Assembly (NCBI GenBank): GCA_037074765.1
Contig: JBAMDO010000045.1
Span: 124,001-188,000 of the forward strand
Direction of reading: 5' to 3'
Length of the DNA stretch: 64,000 nt
Source of the DNA: Mansonella perstans
Taxonomy: Eukaryota > Nematoda > Chromadorea > Rhabditida > Onchocercidae
Shown: piece by piece, positions 43,593-56,690 of the stretch
Layout of the letters: every line of letters starts with the position of its first letter
Numbering within the stretch: position 1 is the first letter of the stretch
Position numbers and translations under genes: made by a program
Notes under the pieces: model-generated
The model's database searches: none
The model's input: the letters and a program-made list of their open reading frames with translations, nothing else
Told to the model about the DNA's origin: nothing

Positions 43593-46500
43593 CTGAAAAT
43601 CTTCGGCATATAAAAATTTAAACGATTTGGAAATATATAATATGAAATCAACTTATGGCAACACAACAGATTTTTTTTTAATTTAAACTATTTTTCTTCG
43701 AATTTTCAATCATGCAATTAAGCATTTCAATCTTTAATCAAGAAGTTAAGGGATTAATTCATTTGTTAATCTTGAAATAAACTGAACAGGATCAAAACAC
43801 CTGAAATCAAAATAACCAAGCGCTTTGGCGACCATTGTTATAGATGCTGTTGCTTGCACAATTAAGCAAATAAATGGCCCTGCAATTGAGACTGCTCAAA
43901 TTCTGAGTTGCTCAAATCATATGTTTTTATAATTCAGACATCCAAGTTCTAGAAATCACTAAATTCATATTTGCTTTCTTATGAAAGGTTGAGAAATTCG
44001 ATTATATTAAAAAATGACAGGCCGTATGCTCCTTTCTAATTAAAACAATAATTCAAAGCTGTTGGCTACAACAAATTAGAAACTTAAAGTGAATCTAAAA
44101 TGAATATGATTTATAACTCCAAATAATTTCTGAACAGAAATAATGTTCGAAATAACTAATGGAAATGTAACTGCTGTTGGTCGAAATACGTAGATTGCAA
44201 AGAAATTAGTGATTGTTGGTAGATGAGTTCTTCCCTATTTCCAAAACTGTTCATTTGACTTGACAGTTTAGTATTTTTGCATAAGTTTGATTGGTTAAAA
44301 TGATTATGGATTTTTCCTGTTGATGAAGATCATTTAGTGAAAGTCATCGTACTTTCAACACTTATCATCCTGCTATTTGCATCATTAAGCATAATATGAT
44401 AAGCGTAGATATTTATAGATAAAGGTAGGATATAAAAGAATTCAAGTTTATTTTATAAGTTAGATTTTTATAATTAGTATTAAAATGGTACGACTGGTTT
44501 CGTAGCTAAAATCTTGGTTTGATTTTTTTTCCCATCAATCTCTCTCTCATTTATCATCCGCTCGCTCTTACAAAATTCTGATTCGAAAATGGTTTAAAAA
44601 TGAGCTACCAGCTTTAGTTCTTACAAATTTTCCAATCTGTTGCATCACTGTGTCAGTGTGAAATGATTTAAAAAATAAATGAAATCTTGAATGAAAAGAT
44701 GATACTTCAGTGATTTATTATGTTAAAGGCTTTACCAAGATGAAGCTATGGAAGGACATAAGGAAAATAATACTGATTATTTTTTCATCTTGCACTAAAA
44801 CACGTTATTCAGATCATCTGCTCTAAAAAAATTCTATTCCTAACATAAAAACCTTGGCACTGATAACCTCATTCATTTATATATTTAAATTTTTTGAAGA
44901 CTTTTTCACGTTTTCTTCCTTGAGAAAAAAAAATAATCGAAGTTAAACTGATCAAATCGAACCTATTATTTCGAAGTTTCACCTTTTTTGAAATTAAGTT
45001 TTCAGACCAAGCTGAACGTTCTTCGAAATTTTTTAAATCGTACTCATCAAAAATGCTCAGAATGTTTTTGTTGAAAATTAAAAGTTATTAAAAGATATAC
45101 AGACTTTGATACCATTCGTAATTAACATCAGTAACTTTATTTGACCTAACACTTGAGCATATATATGAGTTATAAATAACTCACAAATAAGTTTAATGGC
45201 AGATCATACGGACAATAGCAATAATAATGAACAGTATTAGGAGCAACATTAAATGCTCGTTACGATGCAAATATCTTCGATAAAAATTTTCTCAGTTATA
45301 ATCTGAATAAAACTATAAAATTAAAAGTCAGTCATCATTCAAGTGAAACAAGTAACGAAAAAATACAGAACGTGATATACTCACGTGCTTAATGAGGCTT
45401 GAAGGAATCAGTTCCTATTGGTAAGGATGAATTGTCTCACAAAAGATGATGGGACTAGTAAAAGGACTGAAAACCTCTTCAACATGACAAGCAGTTACGC
45501 ACAGCACTTCATAGCTTTCATTAGTCTTTATCACCAACTTTAGCCGCGCCAACAATAATAATAATTTGCCGGAATTTTCTTTGCAAAACGATTACTGTTA
45601 TTATTCTAATATTATTCAACTATCAATACTGTCTCTGCCATCATTAGAGCCAATGAATAAATAATTAGCTTGAAAAAAAATGTTCGCAATCTTTCATTCA
45701 GAAAAAAAATCAATATTTTGTAAAAGATTATTAACGAAAAAAGTAAGCCTTTATGAAAAATCTTTCGATGATTTTCGGTGCGAAATTCTTGTTCCCTAGC
45801 AACATTTCGATCCACCTTCAAAAATCGTATTTTCAGCTCTTTTTTACAACTATTATAAAAATAAAATCTGTTATGCATTATTCACTGAAAAAGTCTGTAA
45901 TAGTGAAACAGATAATATTTTAATGGTTAATGATTCTTGTATCTCTTGAAACATTTCTTTCAGATGGATTATTTGATATTAATATTCAAATTGTTCTCTG
46001 TTAGTGATATTTGAATGAGCATAAGATCTGTTAATATCTGCTACAGAATTCGCCATTGTAATATCAGCATTATTTCTCATCAAAATATGGGTAATCATTA
46101 AATCTGGCTAATATTCACACGAAATGGGGAAAAGAATGGGATTATATCCCATTACTTCATACAGAAACGTTTCGTTCACAGGCTTGTAATATATATTAAG
46201 TACTGGAGATAGCAGAGCACTGAGTGTGTGTGATTCTCCCAACGGAATTGAAAAATGAACTGGAAAGGAGTTTTCTTCGTTGAATCTGCATCTTACTATT
46301 TAGCAATATGTATATATTTATATCCCTTCAAATAATACTGTGACGAAAGGAAAATCTTTTTAAAAATAACTTTCAGAATATCGAATTTTGATTTCAAGAA
46401 CAAATATTTAAAAGCATTTGAGGGAGAAAGGAAAGTTTTAATAAAAAAAGATCTGTAATTTTTAGCACATTTAGCAGCGTAATAAATTAAACGAGAATGA

Positions 46501-47689
46501 ATGCAACATACCAGTGTCACAGAGAATGTTTTCAAAGAGAAGGAATAATTCTGCACTGTATACATTTATTATACAATTTTTCACTTATTAATTTTACTTC
46601 ACTACCCAAATGAAAGAATTATACTATTGCTCAGTGATTGTAAACAAACAGCCAAAACAACAACGTTTCGCTTTTAACAAATAACAATTCTAAATCAAAG
46701 AAAAAGAATATTGACAAATGTTCACCTGGACGCATGCAAGATTTCGATTTCAATTATACGTTATTGGTTTAAGAGGGAAATGTTTTGCGATAATGAGCTC
46801 CATCGGATAACATGATCCGTTTGCATTGATCATCCCCTGGGATAGTTGCTATCATCAACAACATAGTCCAAAATATATTATAATAGAAAAACAAAAAAAT
46901 GTATCGCCAGAATAGATGTGGGAAATGATCAAGAAAATCTAAGTTGCATCTATAATAATAGAAGTAATACTTCTATCACTGGCATTCTACGGGTTACATT
47001 TAAATGAACAAAGGTATTGAGGAGAGGAAAGTAAAGAGATCAATTACCTTAAGAAAGCTTTCCCATGAAGTAGGCAAATGCAAACTGCGAAAGGAGGAGC
47101 AAATCATAAAATCATAGACGACATAGCCGAAGAGCTTCTTGCTCGCTTTGATATGGATGATCCGTAAGGGTGTGGCTGAGGATACATGCATGTCGAAGAT
47201 TTTTTCTAATCTGCTGAGAATCTGAAATTGAACATATATGCGCATTTCAACTATTTTCATTATCTCTCTAATTACAAAGAATCATTACTGCAATGCAATA
47301 CTCATCCTTGAACTTTAATTTTTTTCATCTCGATGATCTGATACCAAATTTGAATCAACTTCGGATCAACATTAAATGGTTAACATTAATCAACATTAAA
47401 TGAAGGATATTATTTTTTAGTTGACACTTTAGCTTCATCTATGACAGTTCTCTCTTAAATCATTTTTGCGAAAAGTTTCACGCCAAATAAATTCGGTCTA
47501 ACTAATTAGTATGTGTAGGTGAAAAATCTGATCCATTTTTAATAATAATGATAGATGGAAGTAATACTATCATGCACAATCAAAATTCAGCAATATGTAG
47601 CTCCTAAGCATCACTTAACATGAAATAAATTGATAACAAATAAAGAAATATTGAATTTCAATTTCTTACTGTCTCTGTTTTCATTGCTT

Positions 47690-47725
<36 letters not shown>

Positions 47726-48728
47726 AGTTTATGAGCTTCTACCACTTTAGCCCATCAGTATCAATCACATGCTAACTTCAACTATTACTTGTGTAATAAC
47801 TTTCGCTTAACTATTGCTTATTTACTTTTTGGTCAGTATTTTTGGACAGAGCAAAAAATTAACCATCATTATTTGGATAGAAGAATTTGTTGATATATTG
47901 GTCGGAATATGATCAAAAAAAAAAAAAAAATCAACAATTTAAATATCTTTAAGTTGGGAAAAATAAACGAAAGCATATCGAGAAAATATGCAAATAATAA
48001 GAAATAGACAATTTTGTTAAGGTCATTTATCGAATATTCTCTCTATTCATTTCTCAATTTTTCTAACTGCCATTTTCAATCTCTTAATTATCTCATACCA
48101 TTATATAGATGAGATTTCATGAAAGATTGTTTATATATTGTCTTATGAAGTTAGCTATACTATAGATGAAAGATTGAAAGAAAAGAAGAGTGTATTGAGT
48201 TCCATAATGTGAAAAAGTGAATGAGAGATTGAGATGGTAAAGGAAAATGTTTCTGCAAGATGATAGGTTTGCACAATGTTCCTCACTATTTCTGCTGCTC
48301 ATTGCTTAAAGGAATCCAAATACAAACATTGTTAAGTTGGAGGATCAGTAATGTATCAAATACCGGATACTGTGTAGGATATCCTGAAATGCTATAGATA
48401 CTACTATAGATACTAGATACTATAGATATTACTATAAATACTGCACAGAATGATCATTTTATAGTAGTTACAAATGTGAATTATCATACTATACATGGCT
48501 TTAATAACTTCCCCATTCGTTGTCTGCTGAGATAATCACTATCTCTGATCAGATTTTAGCGATTTTGGATGATTCTGAAAGTTCGCGAAAATTTTTCGTC
48601 CCAAGTTCTTTTTTTTTTTTGTTTTTATTTCACTTTGATTTCATGTTTCCATTGACTATCATTTAGGACCATGAAACTGATGAGATAAAATAAGAGATTA
48701 ACAAGTATACATACAAAAACTATTGAAA
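43593..48728. other. Upstream region of the Ly6 gene, sparse
   Basis: Expected to hold the missing 5' exon(s) of the Ly6 gene and promoters. Two candidates on the minus strand: 47048-47221, a 58-codon open stretch flanked by AATTTCAG and GTAATT with higher GC than its surroundings; and an ATG near 48752 that opens a signal-peptide-like MERQSASAFSIVFVCILVN. Neither provides the required phase 2 directly. Poly-A runs lie at about 47691-47723 and 47925-47940. A degenerate TAGATACTA repeat lies at about 48390-48450. Confidence 0.45.
47048..47221 (-). CDS. Candidate isolated exon
   Basis: Acceptor CAATTTCAG, 174 open bases in phase 0 (starting ILSRLEKIFDMHVSSA and ending PTSWESFLK), then donor GTAATT. 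GC is visibly higher than in the flanks. No domain recognised; could be a 5' exon of the Ly6 gene, an untranslated exon, or chance. Confidence 0.25.
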
Positions 48729-51700
48729 ATGCTGATGCGCTTTGTCGCTCCATTTTCGCTCGGGTAAGTTATCCTTCACACATTATTTACTTTAATTATG
48801 CGACCACAATAGAGGTGAAGTTTGAAAGGAAACGTGATCAAACCAAGTTAAGAAGAATTTCAAGATAGATACGGATATTTTTTGTCACTTGTTAATTTTT
48901 CTATGTAATTTTAAATAGTAATTATAATCTGCTGAATTTGGCTGAGTCTCATTGTGCTGTTTAAAAAAAAAAAGTAAAACATAGCCGAGTAAGCATGCAA
49001 ATTAAGCATATATTTTGACGAGAAATTTTTTCCTTAGAAGTCTATTTGCTGCACTCAAAGGTCGTCGAGATGGAAAAATCCAAGATTCTGTTGAAGCCAT
49101 CACAATGCTCAACGAAAATCGGAACGCTAAAGCGGCTATGGAATATCTCGAAAGAACAAGTTAAATTTTCTAACAGTCGTAATGAGCAGACTTAAAAGAA
49201 TGAAGAATTCACACAAATACTTTTCAGAAGCGAGCGTCGAGTTGTGCATCCTGAATACGCAAGCTCGATTTCGCCTTGCTTTGCGTGGTAGCTCTTTATG
49301 TAAGCGAACTGCTACGACATCAACTGAAAAATCCATCAAGTCAGTTGGAATGTTGGAAGATGCTATAAAAAGGGTTAGAAGTCCTTGTTACCCTATATCA
49401 TACTGTAAAGTATTCAACTTCTTGAAGGTAGGGATGGAATTTTCGTATGTGGTATGTACTTCAATGGAAAACTGCGAGGAGTTTGCAGCTTGTAATCGAT
49501 GATGAATGGAAAGAAACTGTGAAATGGTTAATTCCGCATGTATATGATGAAGATGATCCTTCATCTTATAAATACTTTCTAAAAAGGCGCCGATCTCAAG
49601 ACCTACGCTTGAATCGATTTCTTTCCCAGCTTGTCGTTAAAACTGAGGTATTTCTCATCATTTTTAGTGACAAGTGTCTCCATTTTATTTTGCTCAACAT
49701 TTTCATGCAAATACTTTCATTGCAAACTCCGATTTTTTTTCCTTTCCGCGATTAGCTGTTGGATTTGATAGAATATTGCAATCAAAGGTTTCTTGTAATA
49801 CTAATTTCATGGAAAACATTAGCTTGGAATTTACTTTCTTATGGTTTTAATATATTCAACTTTGAAACTTTGCGTTCCAGACTGGATTTGGAAAAGAACT
49901 TATCAATCAAGACATTCTGACTTTACTATTAGAACTTTGTAATCATTATCAAGAAACGAATCGTAACATTTATTTGAATGCATTGAAAATACTGGCAAAC
50001 ATTGTTGTGCAAAATGAATACTGTGCAACGGCAGTTGCAAATTCAGGTCGTTTTCATCGCTGTTATTTTGTTGAGCCGAGTCGCCTTTTTAGTTTTAGAA
50101 AAAAAAATTTTCAGAATGGCTTTCAAAGCTCACAGCTATGGTTACGTCACAGATTTTTGAAGAAGTGCTGATGGCTGAAAAGGTGTATTATATTATCTCT
50201 CTTTTAAACTTTGTTTTGCTAATCTAATAATTTATTTTGAAAATTTTTGTTCTCGTGTTTAAAAGCCTAATGAACTGTATTAATGCTTAACATAAATGGA
50301 ATAAGAAAATGAATCGTTTCCTTATCGTTACGTTTCATGACATTGAAGAGAGTACCTGGGACATTCTAGATATGTATTCTTCCATATTTAAACATTTTAT
50401 GTAACGTATTCGTTGTTCTAATTAAATAGTTCATATATCATTGAAAAATATAGTCGTTGGAATTTTCGTTAGGATCTGTTTATAATTCTATGATTTCAGC
50501 TAATTTTTTACCGAAATGTGATTTACAGATTTGCAATAATGGTCTGAGTGTTTTCAATGACAGTAGAAAGCCACTGAAAACTAATATTTATGAGCTTTTT
50601 CGTCCGGATGAAGACCAACAACCGATAATCGATCTGGTGTTAATCCATGGTATTCGTGGTAGTGTTTTCTGGACGTGGCGAGAAAGAGATAATCCATCGA
50701 AGACGTTACGCACTCGATGCTGGCCAAGGGTAATGTTTTTGGAAATTTCCAACTTCTTAAATTAGCACTCTTTGGAAACGTAATTTGCAACAGCTTTGTT
50801 CAGGCATGGCTTCCACATGATGTTCCTGTTCCAATGCGAATACTTGCTATCGATTACTTGTCCTCGCTTGTACATTTTGCAGGAGTTGTTGAAACAGTTA
50901 GTACAAGAGCTCAAAAATTTGCGGTGGAACTTAAAACTGCTGGTGTTGGTGATCGACCCATCCTGTTCATTTGCCATAGCATGGGTAAGAATTTAAAATT
51001 GTTTTTGACGATAATTTTACGTACTCGTTATGTTCTCTCAATACCTGTTCCATTAGTGAAACGAATTTTATTTCGTTTAAAAAAAAAAAAAATTTAATTC
51101 TAAATACCTGTTCCAGGCGGCTTATTAGTGAAACGAATTTTATTGGATGATCCACAAATACGTCGCAGCACAATAGGTATATTGTTTATGGCAACGCCAC
51201 ACCGAGGAAGTCCTTATGCAATGTATGCACCCTTGGGTGTGAGGCCATCTGATGATGTAAAACTTTTGCATCAACAGAGTGCGATAAACAGACAGGTAAG
51301 GAGCTGCCTGTCTAGTACAGGGTCCATAACGGGCGAAGGGCTGAGGACTTGATAAGCTTAATCCTTGGACTCCTGATAACTTGTCAATAGCCTCATTTCA
51401 GCTTCATCAGGACTTTCTTAAAATTATTGATACAGTACCTGTGATAAGTTCGGTGGCAGAAACAGAGAAAGCGCCGCTTATCATGCGTCAGAAAGGTATA
51501 TTAGTACCCCCGGAAAGTGCTTATTTGGAACGTGGCGCTTTCTACCACATAAATGATGTAGGTCTTTTTTTTATCTTTTAATATCCTTTGGTATGCAGCG
51601 AACTTTTACCCTAAACCTTTTCAATAATGCTGTAAAACGTCACTGTAAAGCTTGTACCTACTTCTTTAAAGTTCTGGAAGCTCTCTTTGCTATAAACTGA

Positions 51701-51822
51701 TCTCAATGTTTTAGGTACATCACAATATTTGCAAGCCTTCTGACCGACAGGATCGTACTTACAATATAATTTTACTGTTTATAAATGATGCCATCCACCA
51801 TATTTTGAAGAATATGAGCTAG
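48729..51822 (+). CDS. SERAC1: SERAC1 serine hydrolase
   Basis: In mammals SERAC1 remodels phosphatidylglycerol at mitochondria-ER contacts and affects intracellular cholesterol (established). Eleven exons: 48729-48763, 49038-49159, 49228-49373, 49489-49647, 49881-50046, 50115-50182, 50529-50729, 50804-50984, 51117-51295, 51402-51557, 51715-51822; 506 residues. An armadillo-like helical N-terminal half (LNALKILANIVVQNEYCATA) is followed by an alpha/beta-hydrolase domain: LVLIHGIRGSVFWTW (oxyanion side), CWPRAWLPHDVPVPMRILAI, GVGDRPILFICHSMGGLLVK with nucleophile Ser about 358, MATPHRGS, and NDVHHNICKPSDR with the catalytic His near 474. It is shorter than the human protein (654). The first exon (MLMRFVAPFSLG) is short and less certain; the 50182/50529 junction is accepted on phase. 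A canonical AATAAA lies 10 bp after the stop. Confidence 0.92.
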
Positions 51823-51831
51823 ATGATCTCA

Positions 51832-51837
51832 AATAAA
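51832..51837 (+). terminator. Polyadenylation signal of SERAC1
   Basis: AATAAA beginning 10 bp after the SERAC1 stop codon, implying a very short 3' UTR. Confidence 0.65.
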
Positions 51838-52377
51838 AAATCTTGGACTATTACAGTGTTATTGACTTAATGTTACATAATCGGAAAGATCTTAAGTGGC
51901 TTAGTTTCTTTGAGCGATATGCTGATTAATGAAGCAACAGGGTCATTGTTTATAACGTTTATGTAATTATTCATTGTAGTCTTACAATATATATGCAATA
52001 CAAGTAATACACTTGCATTATCAGAATATTAGGCCAGTTACCTTTTAGAATAAGATTTATATTTGGTGATCCGTTTTGAGATCATTTACTATCCAATAAA
52101 AAGAAGATGAAGTACTTTTGTTTAATTAACCCTATACCCTACGAAAAAATGAAATCCCCCGACAGTCGCTGAACCTAATTTCAGTTGATTCTTCACCTGC
52201 TTCTCTTAGAAAATTGGAAATAAAGAGTAACTAAATAATAAAATGTACCGCACCCATATGACCACCGAGACAATCGACAAAATAAAATATGTGAGGGTCC
52301 ATAAATGTGCATTCATCTTCTTGTATGATTGGTAAAAAAATACCTATTACAATAGTATGATGCAATGAATGCGCACA

Positions 52378-52556
52378 AAAAAACGAGTTTAGAGGAAAAC
52401 GCAACAAAAACAATGAAAGCACTGAAAAAAACGAGTTCAGAGGAAAGTGCAACTAAAATGAAAGCACTGAAAAAAACGAGTTCAGAGGAAAGTGCAACTA
52501 AAATGAAAGCGCTAAAAAAAAACGAGTTCAGAGAAAAACGCAACGAAAAACAATGA
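52378..52556. repeat. 45-bp minisatellite, about four units, open on both strands
   Basis: Tandem units of 45 bp (multiple of three) with core ACGAGTTCAGAGGAAAGTGC. Plus strand encodes a repeating 15-residue KKTSSEESATKMKAL unit from an ATG at 52365 to a stop at 52554-52556; the minus strand encodes a hydrophobic repeat (SSELVFFSAFILVAL). The two central units are nearly identical; the outer ones diverge. No splice signals tie it to a gene. Confidence 0.85.
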
Positions 52557-52986
52557 AACTTGAATCTCTTCTACTAGTTCGGGGAATGAATGCAACTGCT
52601 GGCTTGGGTACTCCTTACTACACAGCAAATATTATTGTGAGAACCAGCTGAATTATTGGAATAATATAAATTAGCTTTCAAAAAGTACGACTATTAGCTT
52701 CGATTAGAAAACGCTCTGAAAAGTTCACTTACATTATAATAAAGTACATTGTAACATACTTCATTTACATTACTATGAAGTTCAATATCATAGAAACCAA
52801 CACGATTGAATTCCTATAGATTCTCATGGATTTAGATTAAAACGACTGCACGAGTTGGTCAATTTAAAAACCAACAAATGGAATGGAATAATAAATCGGG
52901 ATAAGTCAATAGAGATAATTTTTGTCTACAACCAAAAACATAAACTAGTAGATAAAAATGGGAAGCCAATAGCAACACTAGATGAA

Positions 52987-55900
52987 CTATGAACTGCTTG
53001 CGGAAATACATTTTGTTGGTTCTTCTTCACTTGGAGACCATATTGGTACATTTTCCACAGCCAGTGGTATATTTTTCTGTATCAAATCTGCTGCCCTTTC
53101 GGCCAGCATAATAACTGGAGCATTAAGATTTCCACTTACGATTGATGGCATTACTGATGCATCTGCTACCTTCAAGTGATTTTTTTGGAGTTACTTTTTT
53201 GATAAGAATTTTACTTTCAAATTAACGTCTTTAAAGTTCAGTAGATATGCGATCAATTTTTTCAATGGAAACAGCCTACTTACGTAAAGATTCCCAATTC
53301 CATGGACGTTCATTGTTTCTGGATTGACGACAGCAAATTTGTCGGACTCAAATCCCATTTTGCATGAACAAGATGGATGATATGCAGATGCAGACATCGT
53401 CCGAACAAATTCATCAATCTATCGAAATGTTTGACAATTTCAAGTAGTACAGTTGGAAAAATAGTGCTACCTTAAAGTCCAAACATTTCCTATAGTATGA
53501 ACCCGCTAACATAGCTAATGAAATAGTAGAACTTATCGTACTTCTTCATTGGTCTGGCAATACTTTCCGGGTAATAACTCACTGCCACGATATTTATCAA
53601 AGCTTCGCTGACTTAACAATGCCCTGAAACAATAAAGGAAATAACTAAGTTGCTTTATTTCCGTCAAAAACACAACCCAATTCATCGTAGAATTTCTCTC
53701 GAACACAACCTTGCAATTCGTATCGCATGTCTAAATTCGATGTAGTCGTCTATATGATCCAAGTAGTTTGGATTTATGAGCGGATGTCGCCTAGGATCGT
53801 TACTAGCCAGCGTAATTGTACCCTTGGACTTGGATCGCAAAGGGCCGACATGCACCTAAAATAATCAAACACTGGACAATGGTATATAGATAACATACAG
53901 TTGGTTAACTCGCCCAAACATGAAATATCTAATTCTCAGAATAGTTTAAAAATTACCTGGTAAGCGTGGCATTTACCAGTCGTGCGTCCATCATCATGTA
54001 CTGTAGAAGGAAGGAAATGGAGCTGAATATCTGGATGAGGAACCTAAAATCAAAAGTACTGAGAAATTCGATCTACTCAAGTTGATCTGAAAATACCAAA
54101 GTCAAGAAACCGAAAAACACACACATAGGAAAACGAACCTTTGGTGTACTTCTCACAAAGCCACCAGACTCCAGATGACTGCTCGCTCCAAGACCGGTCT
54201 TAGACAGATACCATTCCAAGCCAACTTTGATCATATTATGAGGGAAACGCCAAGAGCTTTTGTCGTAAAGTGTGATTGGTTGTGTACATTTCTAAGTATT
54301 GTTAATCTGCTTCAATTTGAACTTCATTCTACTTGAATTCATTTATTTTGCATCTATATCGAAAACAATTAAAGAATGGAAATCTTAGAGAAAGACACCT
54401 GCTGTACGTAAATCTCAAGATGATCCTGCAAGTTTTTGCCAACTCCTGGCAAGTGCTCAACCACTGGAATCGAATGCGCCTGGAAATAACTCGTTATTAA
54501 ATACAATCAACTTCAAACTGCCCAAACAAAAGCATCTGTAGAAAGCCTATTTTTTAAGATTTTTTTTCTAAACTGCAAAGTTTACTTTTATATTATCTGC
54601 TGGTCCAATTCCACTGAGAAGCAATAGCTGCGGAGTATTGATGGCACCACAGGCAAGAATTACGCCTTCTTCACAGTACACTTTCTCACGATTCCACGAA
54701 TTGATATTATCGGTAAGCGGACCATTCTGCAAAATTTTGGATGCGGTTATCATTTCGTGACAACAATCATTTAAAAATACTATTTAAGACTACTTTAAAT
54801 TCATAAAGCTAAGACTGTCCTAATCTCTTTAATAATGCTTTTCTGCCGTATTCCCACCAGACCTGAATGTACCCAAAAAATTACTCTGATAGCCAGACTA
54901 TTACCATTAGTTTCTTACACATATCAGTTCCCTTAAAATTTATCATAACTACTGGAAATAAAAAAAACACTTTTCTTATAAATTCGATACCAACTGCTTT
55001 GTTGCCATCAAATAATATGCGTGTACACAATATATTAGATGAAGTATGTAAATTTGGACGTGCAAGTATCTGAAACAGAAAATGTAAAAGAATTTAAATC
55101 ATTCATTCCCAAGCAGCTATTTGTGCAGAAACATAAATACAAAAAATATATGAAAATTTTTTTTACACACAGGCCACAAATAAGCTCTCGATGCACTCCA
55201 ACGTAAGCCTTTATGAATAGTGAGATCCATTGGAGCTGTTCCTTCCTGTTTGTATCCATTTACGTCATCCACAATACCAACGCCAAACTACAAAATTACT
55301 GGTTACATTTTAACTGCCGAATTTCTCAATAAATCTGTGGTATACCTCGGAAAAACTGCAATTAACATCATATAATTGAAATCTTATTTACTTGATCGCC
55401 ACATTCAATAAAGGCTTTGTGTAAAGGATTTTCGCATTTCCCCTGCATAACGCGAAGTGGACCATTCCAACCACGATAAGGATCTGTTGGTCCTTTCGAC
55501 AGTTCATGCGCTTGAGCCTTTTTAAAATAAGGAAGTACATTCCTGGAATAGTGAGTTTCTCTAGCTGAAGTCTGAATGAAGTGAACGGAGTTTAAGCTGC
55601 AATTTTAAATTTAAAAGAGAGATACTTGAATGACCAATTTGTAGCCCCCTCTTGCTCCCAACGATCATAGTCCAGTGGATGTCCGCGGACATACACCATC
55701 GCATTAAGAGTAGAAGAGCCTCCCCAAACACGTCCACGAGGCCAATAAACTGTTCGATCATTCATATTTTTTTGCGGTTGAGTGTAATAAAACCTGTAAC
55801 TATCTTTATAGAAATATGACCAATGATCCGTAAAGTAATGGCTTGCTTGAAGTTTCTAGGAAGCATTTCAGTATTACTTATACCTATATGGGATGTAGTA

Positions 55901-56327
55901 CAAAGTAAATTCATTTATATTTTGAATTGTTGTAAGAGTAATGAAAAAACTAAATTTACCAATTATATTTGTCATCGCACAGATTGTACATAAGTGCTGC
56001 TGGCATATGAAATTTCCAATTCCATTTCAAATCTCGCGGTCCAGCTTCCACCAGCAACACTCGATTGGCTGGATTTTCAGTCAATCGATTAGCCTGAAAA
56101 GAAGCATACTGTAACCTCTAGCATTCTTTAGTAATCGTTAAAGGATTTTTCTATCGAGTCTGTTAAAACTGTACCAGGACACATCCAGCTGAACCAGCTC
56201 CAACGACGATATACGTTGGCTTCTTGTCACCCAAATCTGGATCTATAGAGCCGAATTGTCGACCCCACCCGCAATTTCTAGTTGATACTGTTCCCAACCA
56301 ATTGTTCCGAACGAGGAATGATAACAT
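52987..56327 (-). CDS. CHDH: Choline dehydrogenase (GMC oxidoreductase)
   Basis: FAD enzyme of the mitochondrial inner membrane that oxidises choline to betaine aldehyde (established). Fourteen exons (high to low): 56175-56327, 55960-56093, 55626-55793, 55392-55542, 55171-55287, 54971-55069, 54586-54726, 54399-54479, 54139-54291, 53957-54043, 53710-53855, 53542-53623, 53284-53418, 52987-53169; 609 residues. N-terminus [18 protein letters not shown] is mitochondrial-type. FAD motif [16 protein letters not shown] signature 1 [20 protein letters not shown]; signature 2 [32 protein letters not shown]; active-site His in [32 protein letters not shown] near the end. The collinear match to mammalian CHDH is strong throughout and length is normal (human 594). 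No break is visible. Confidence 0.96.
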
Positions 56328-56540
56328 CCCTCAGTTTTCCCTTTGTTTATTATTTCGAGAATAACTTAAAGAGATGGACAATTTCAGAACGTCGACAACT
56401 GTACATTCTCATCGCATAATGCTGCACGAAGTTTGTTATGCTGAAAGAGAACGAAAAAAAGGGTAAAGTTCACTGTTAGTGGTCAGTCGAACGAATTGCA
56501 GAGAATGACCGGGAGAAAGGCATCAGAAAAGGGATGGGAT

Positions 56541-56690
56541 ATTCACTGGAGTCTTTGGGTGTTGAACCGGACATTCACTGGGACCTTTGGGTATTGGACC
56601 GGACATTCACTGGAACCTTTGGGTATTGGACCGGACATTTACTGGAACCTTTGGGTATTGGACCGGACATTCAGTGGAACCTTTGGATAT
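56541..56690. repeat. 32-bp minisatellite upstream of CHDH
   Basis: About 4.5 tandem copies with a 32-bp period (copies at 56569, 56601, 56633, 56665) and core CTTTGGGTATTGGACCGGAC. It begins about 215 bp upstream of the CHDH start codon, so it sits in the probable promoter. Because 32 is not a multiple of three, the open plus-strand frames cycle through three readings; coding is unlikely. Confidence 0.9.

Larger units (their letters stand above)
51823..52986. other. Convergent intergenic region SERAC1/CHDH
   Basis: Short AT-rich spacer between two converging genes. It contains the SERAC1 poly-A signal and a 45-bp minisatellite at about 52378-52556. No other exon was seen. Confidence 0.7.

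Noticed and set aside
47691..47723. Poly-A tract as evidence of a retroposed gene
   Set aside because: No preceding coding remnant or target-site duplication seen; such runs are frequent in this window.
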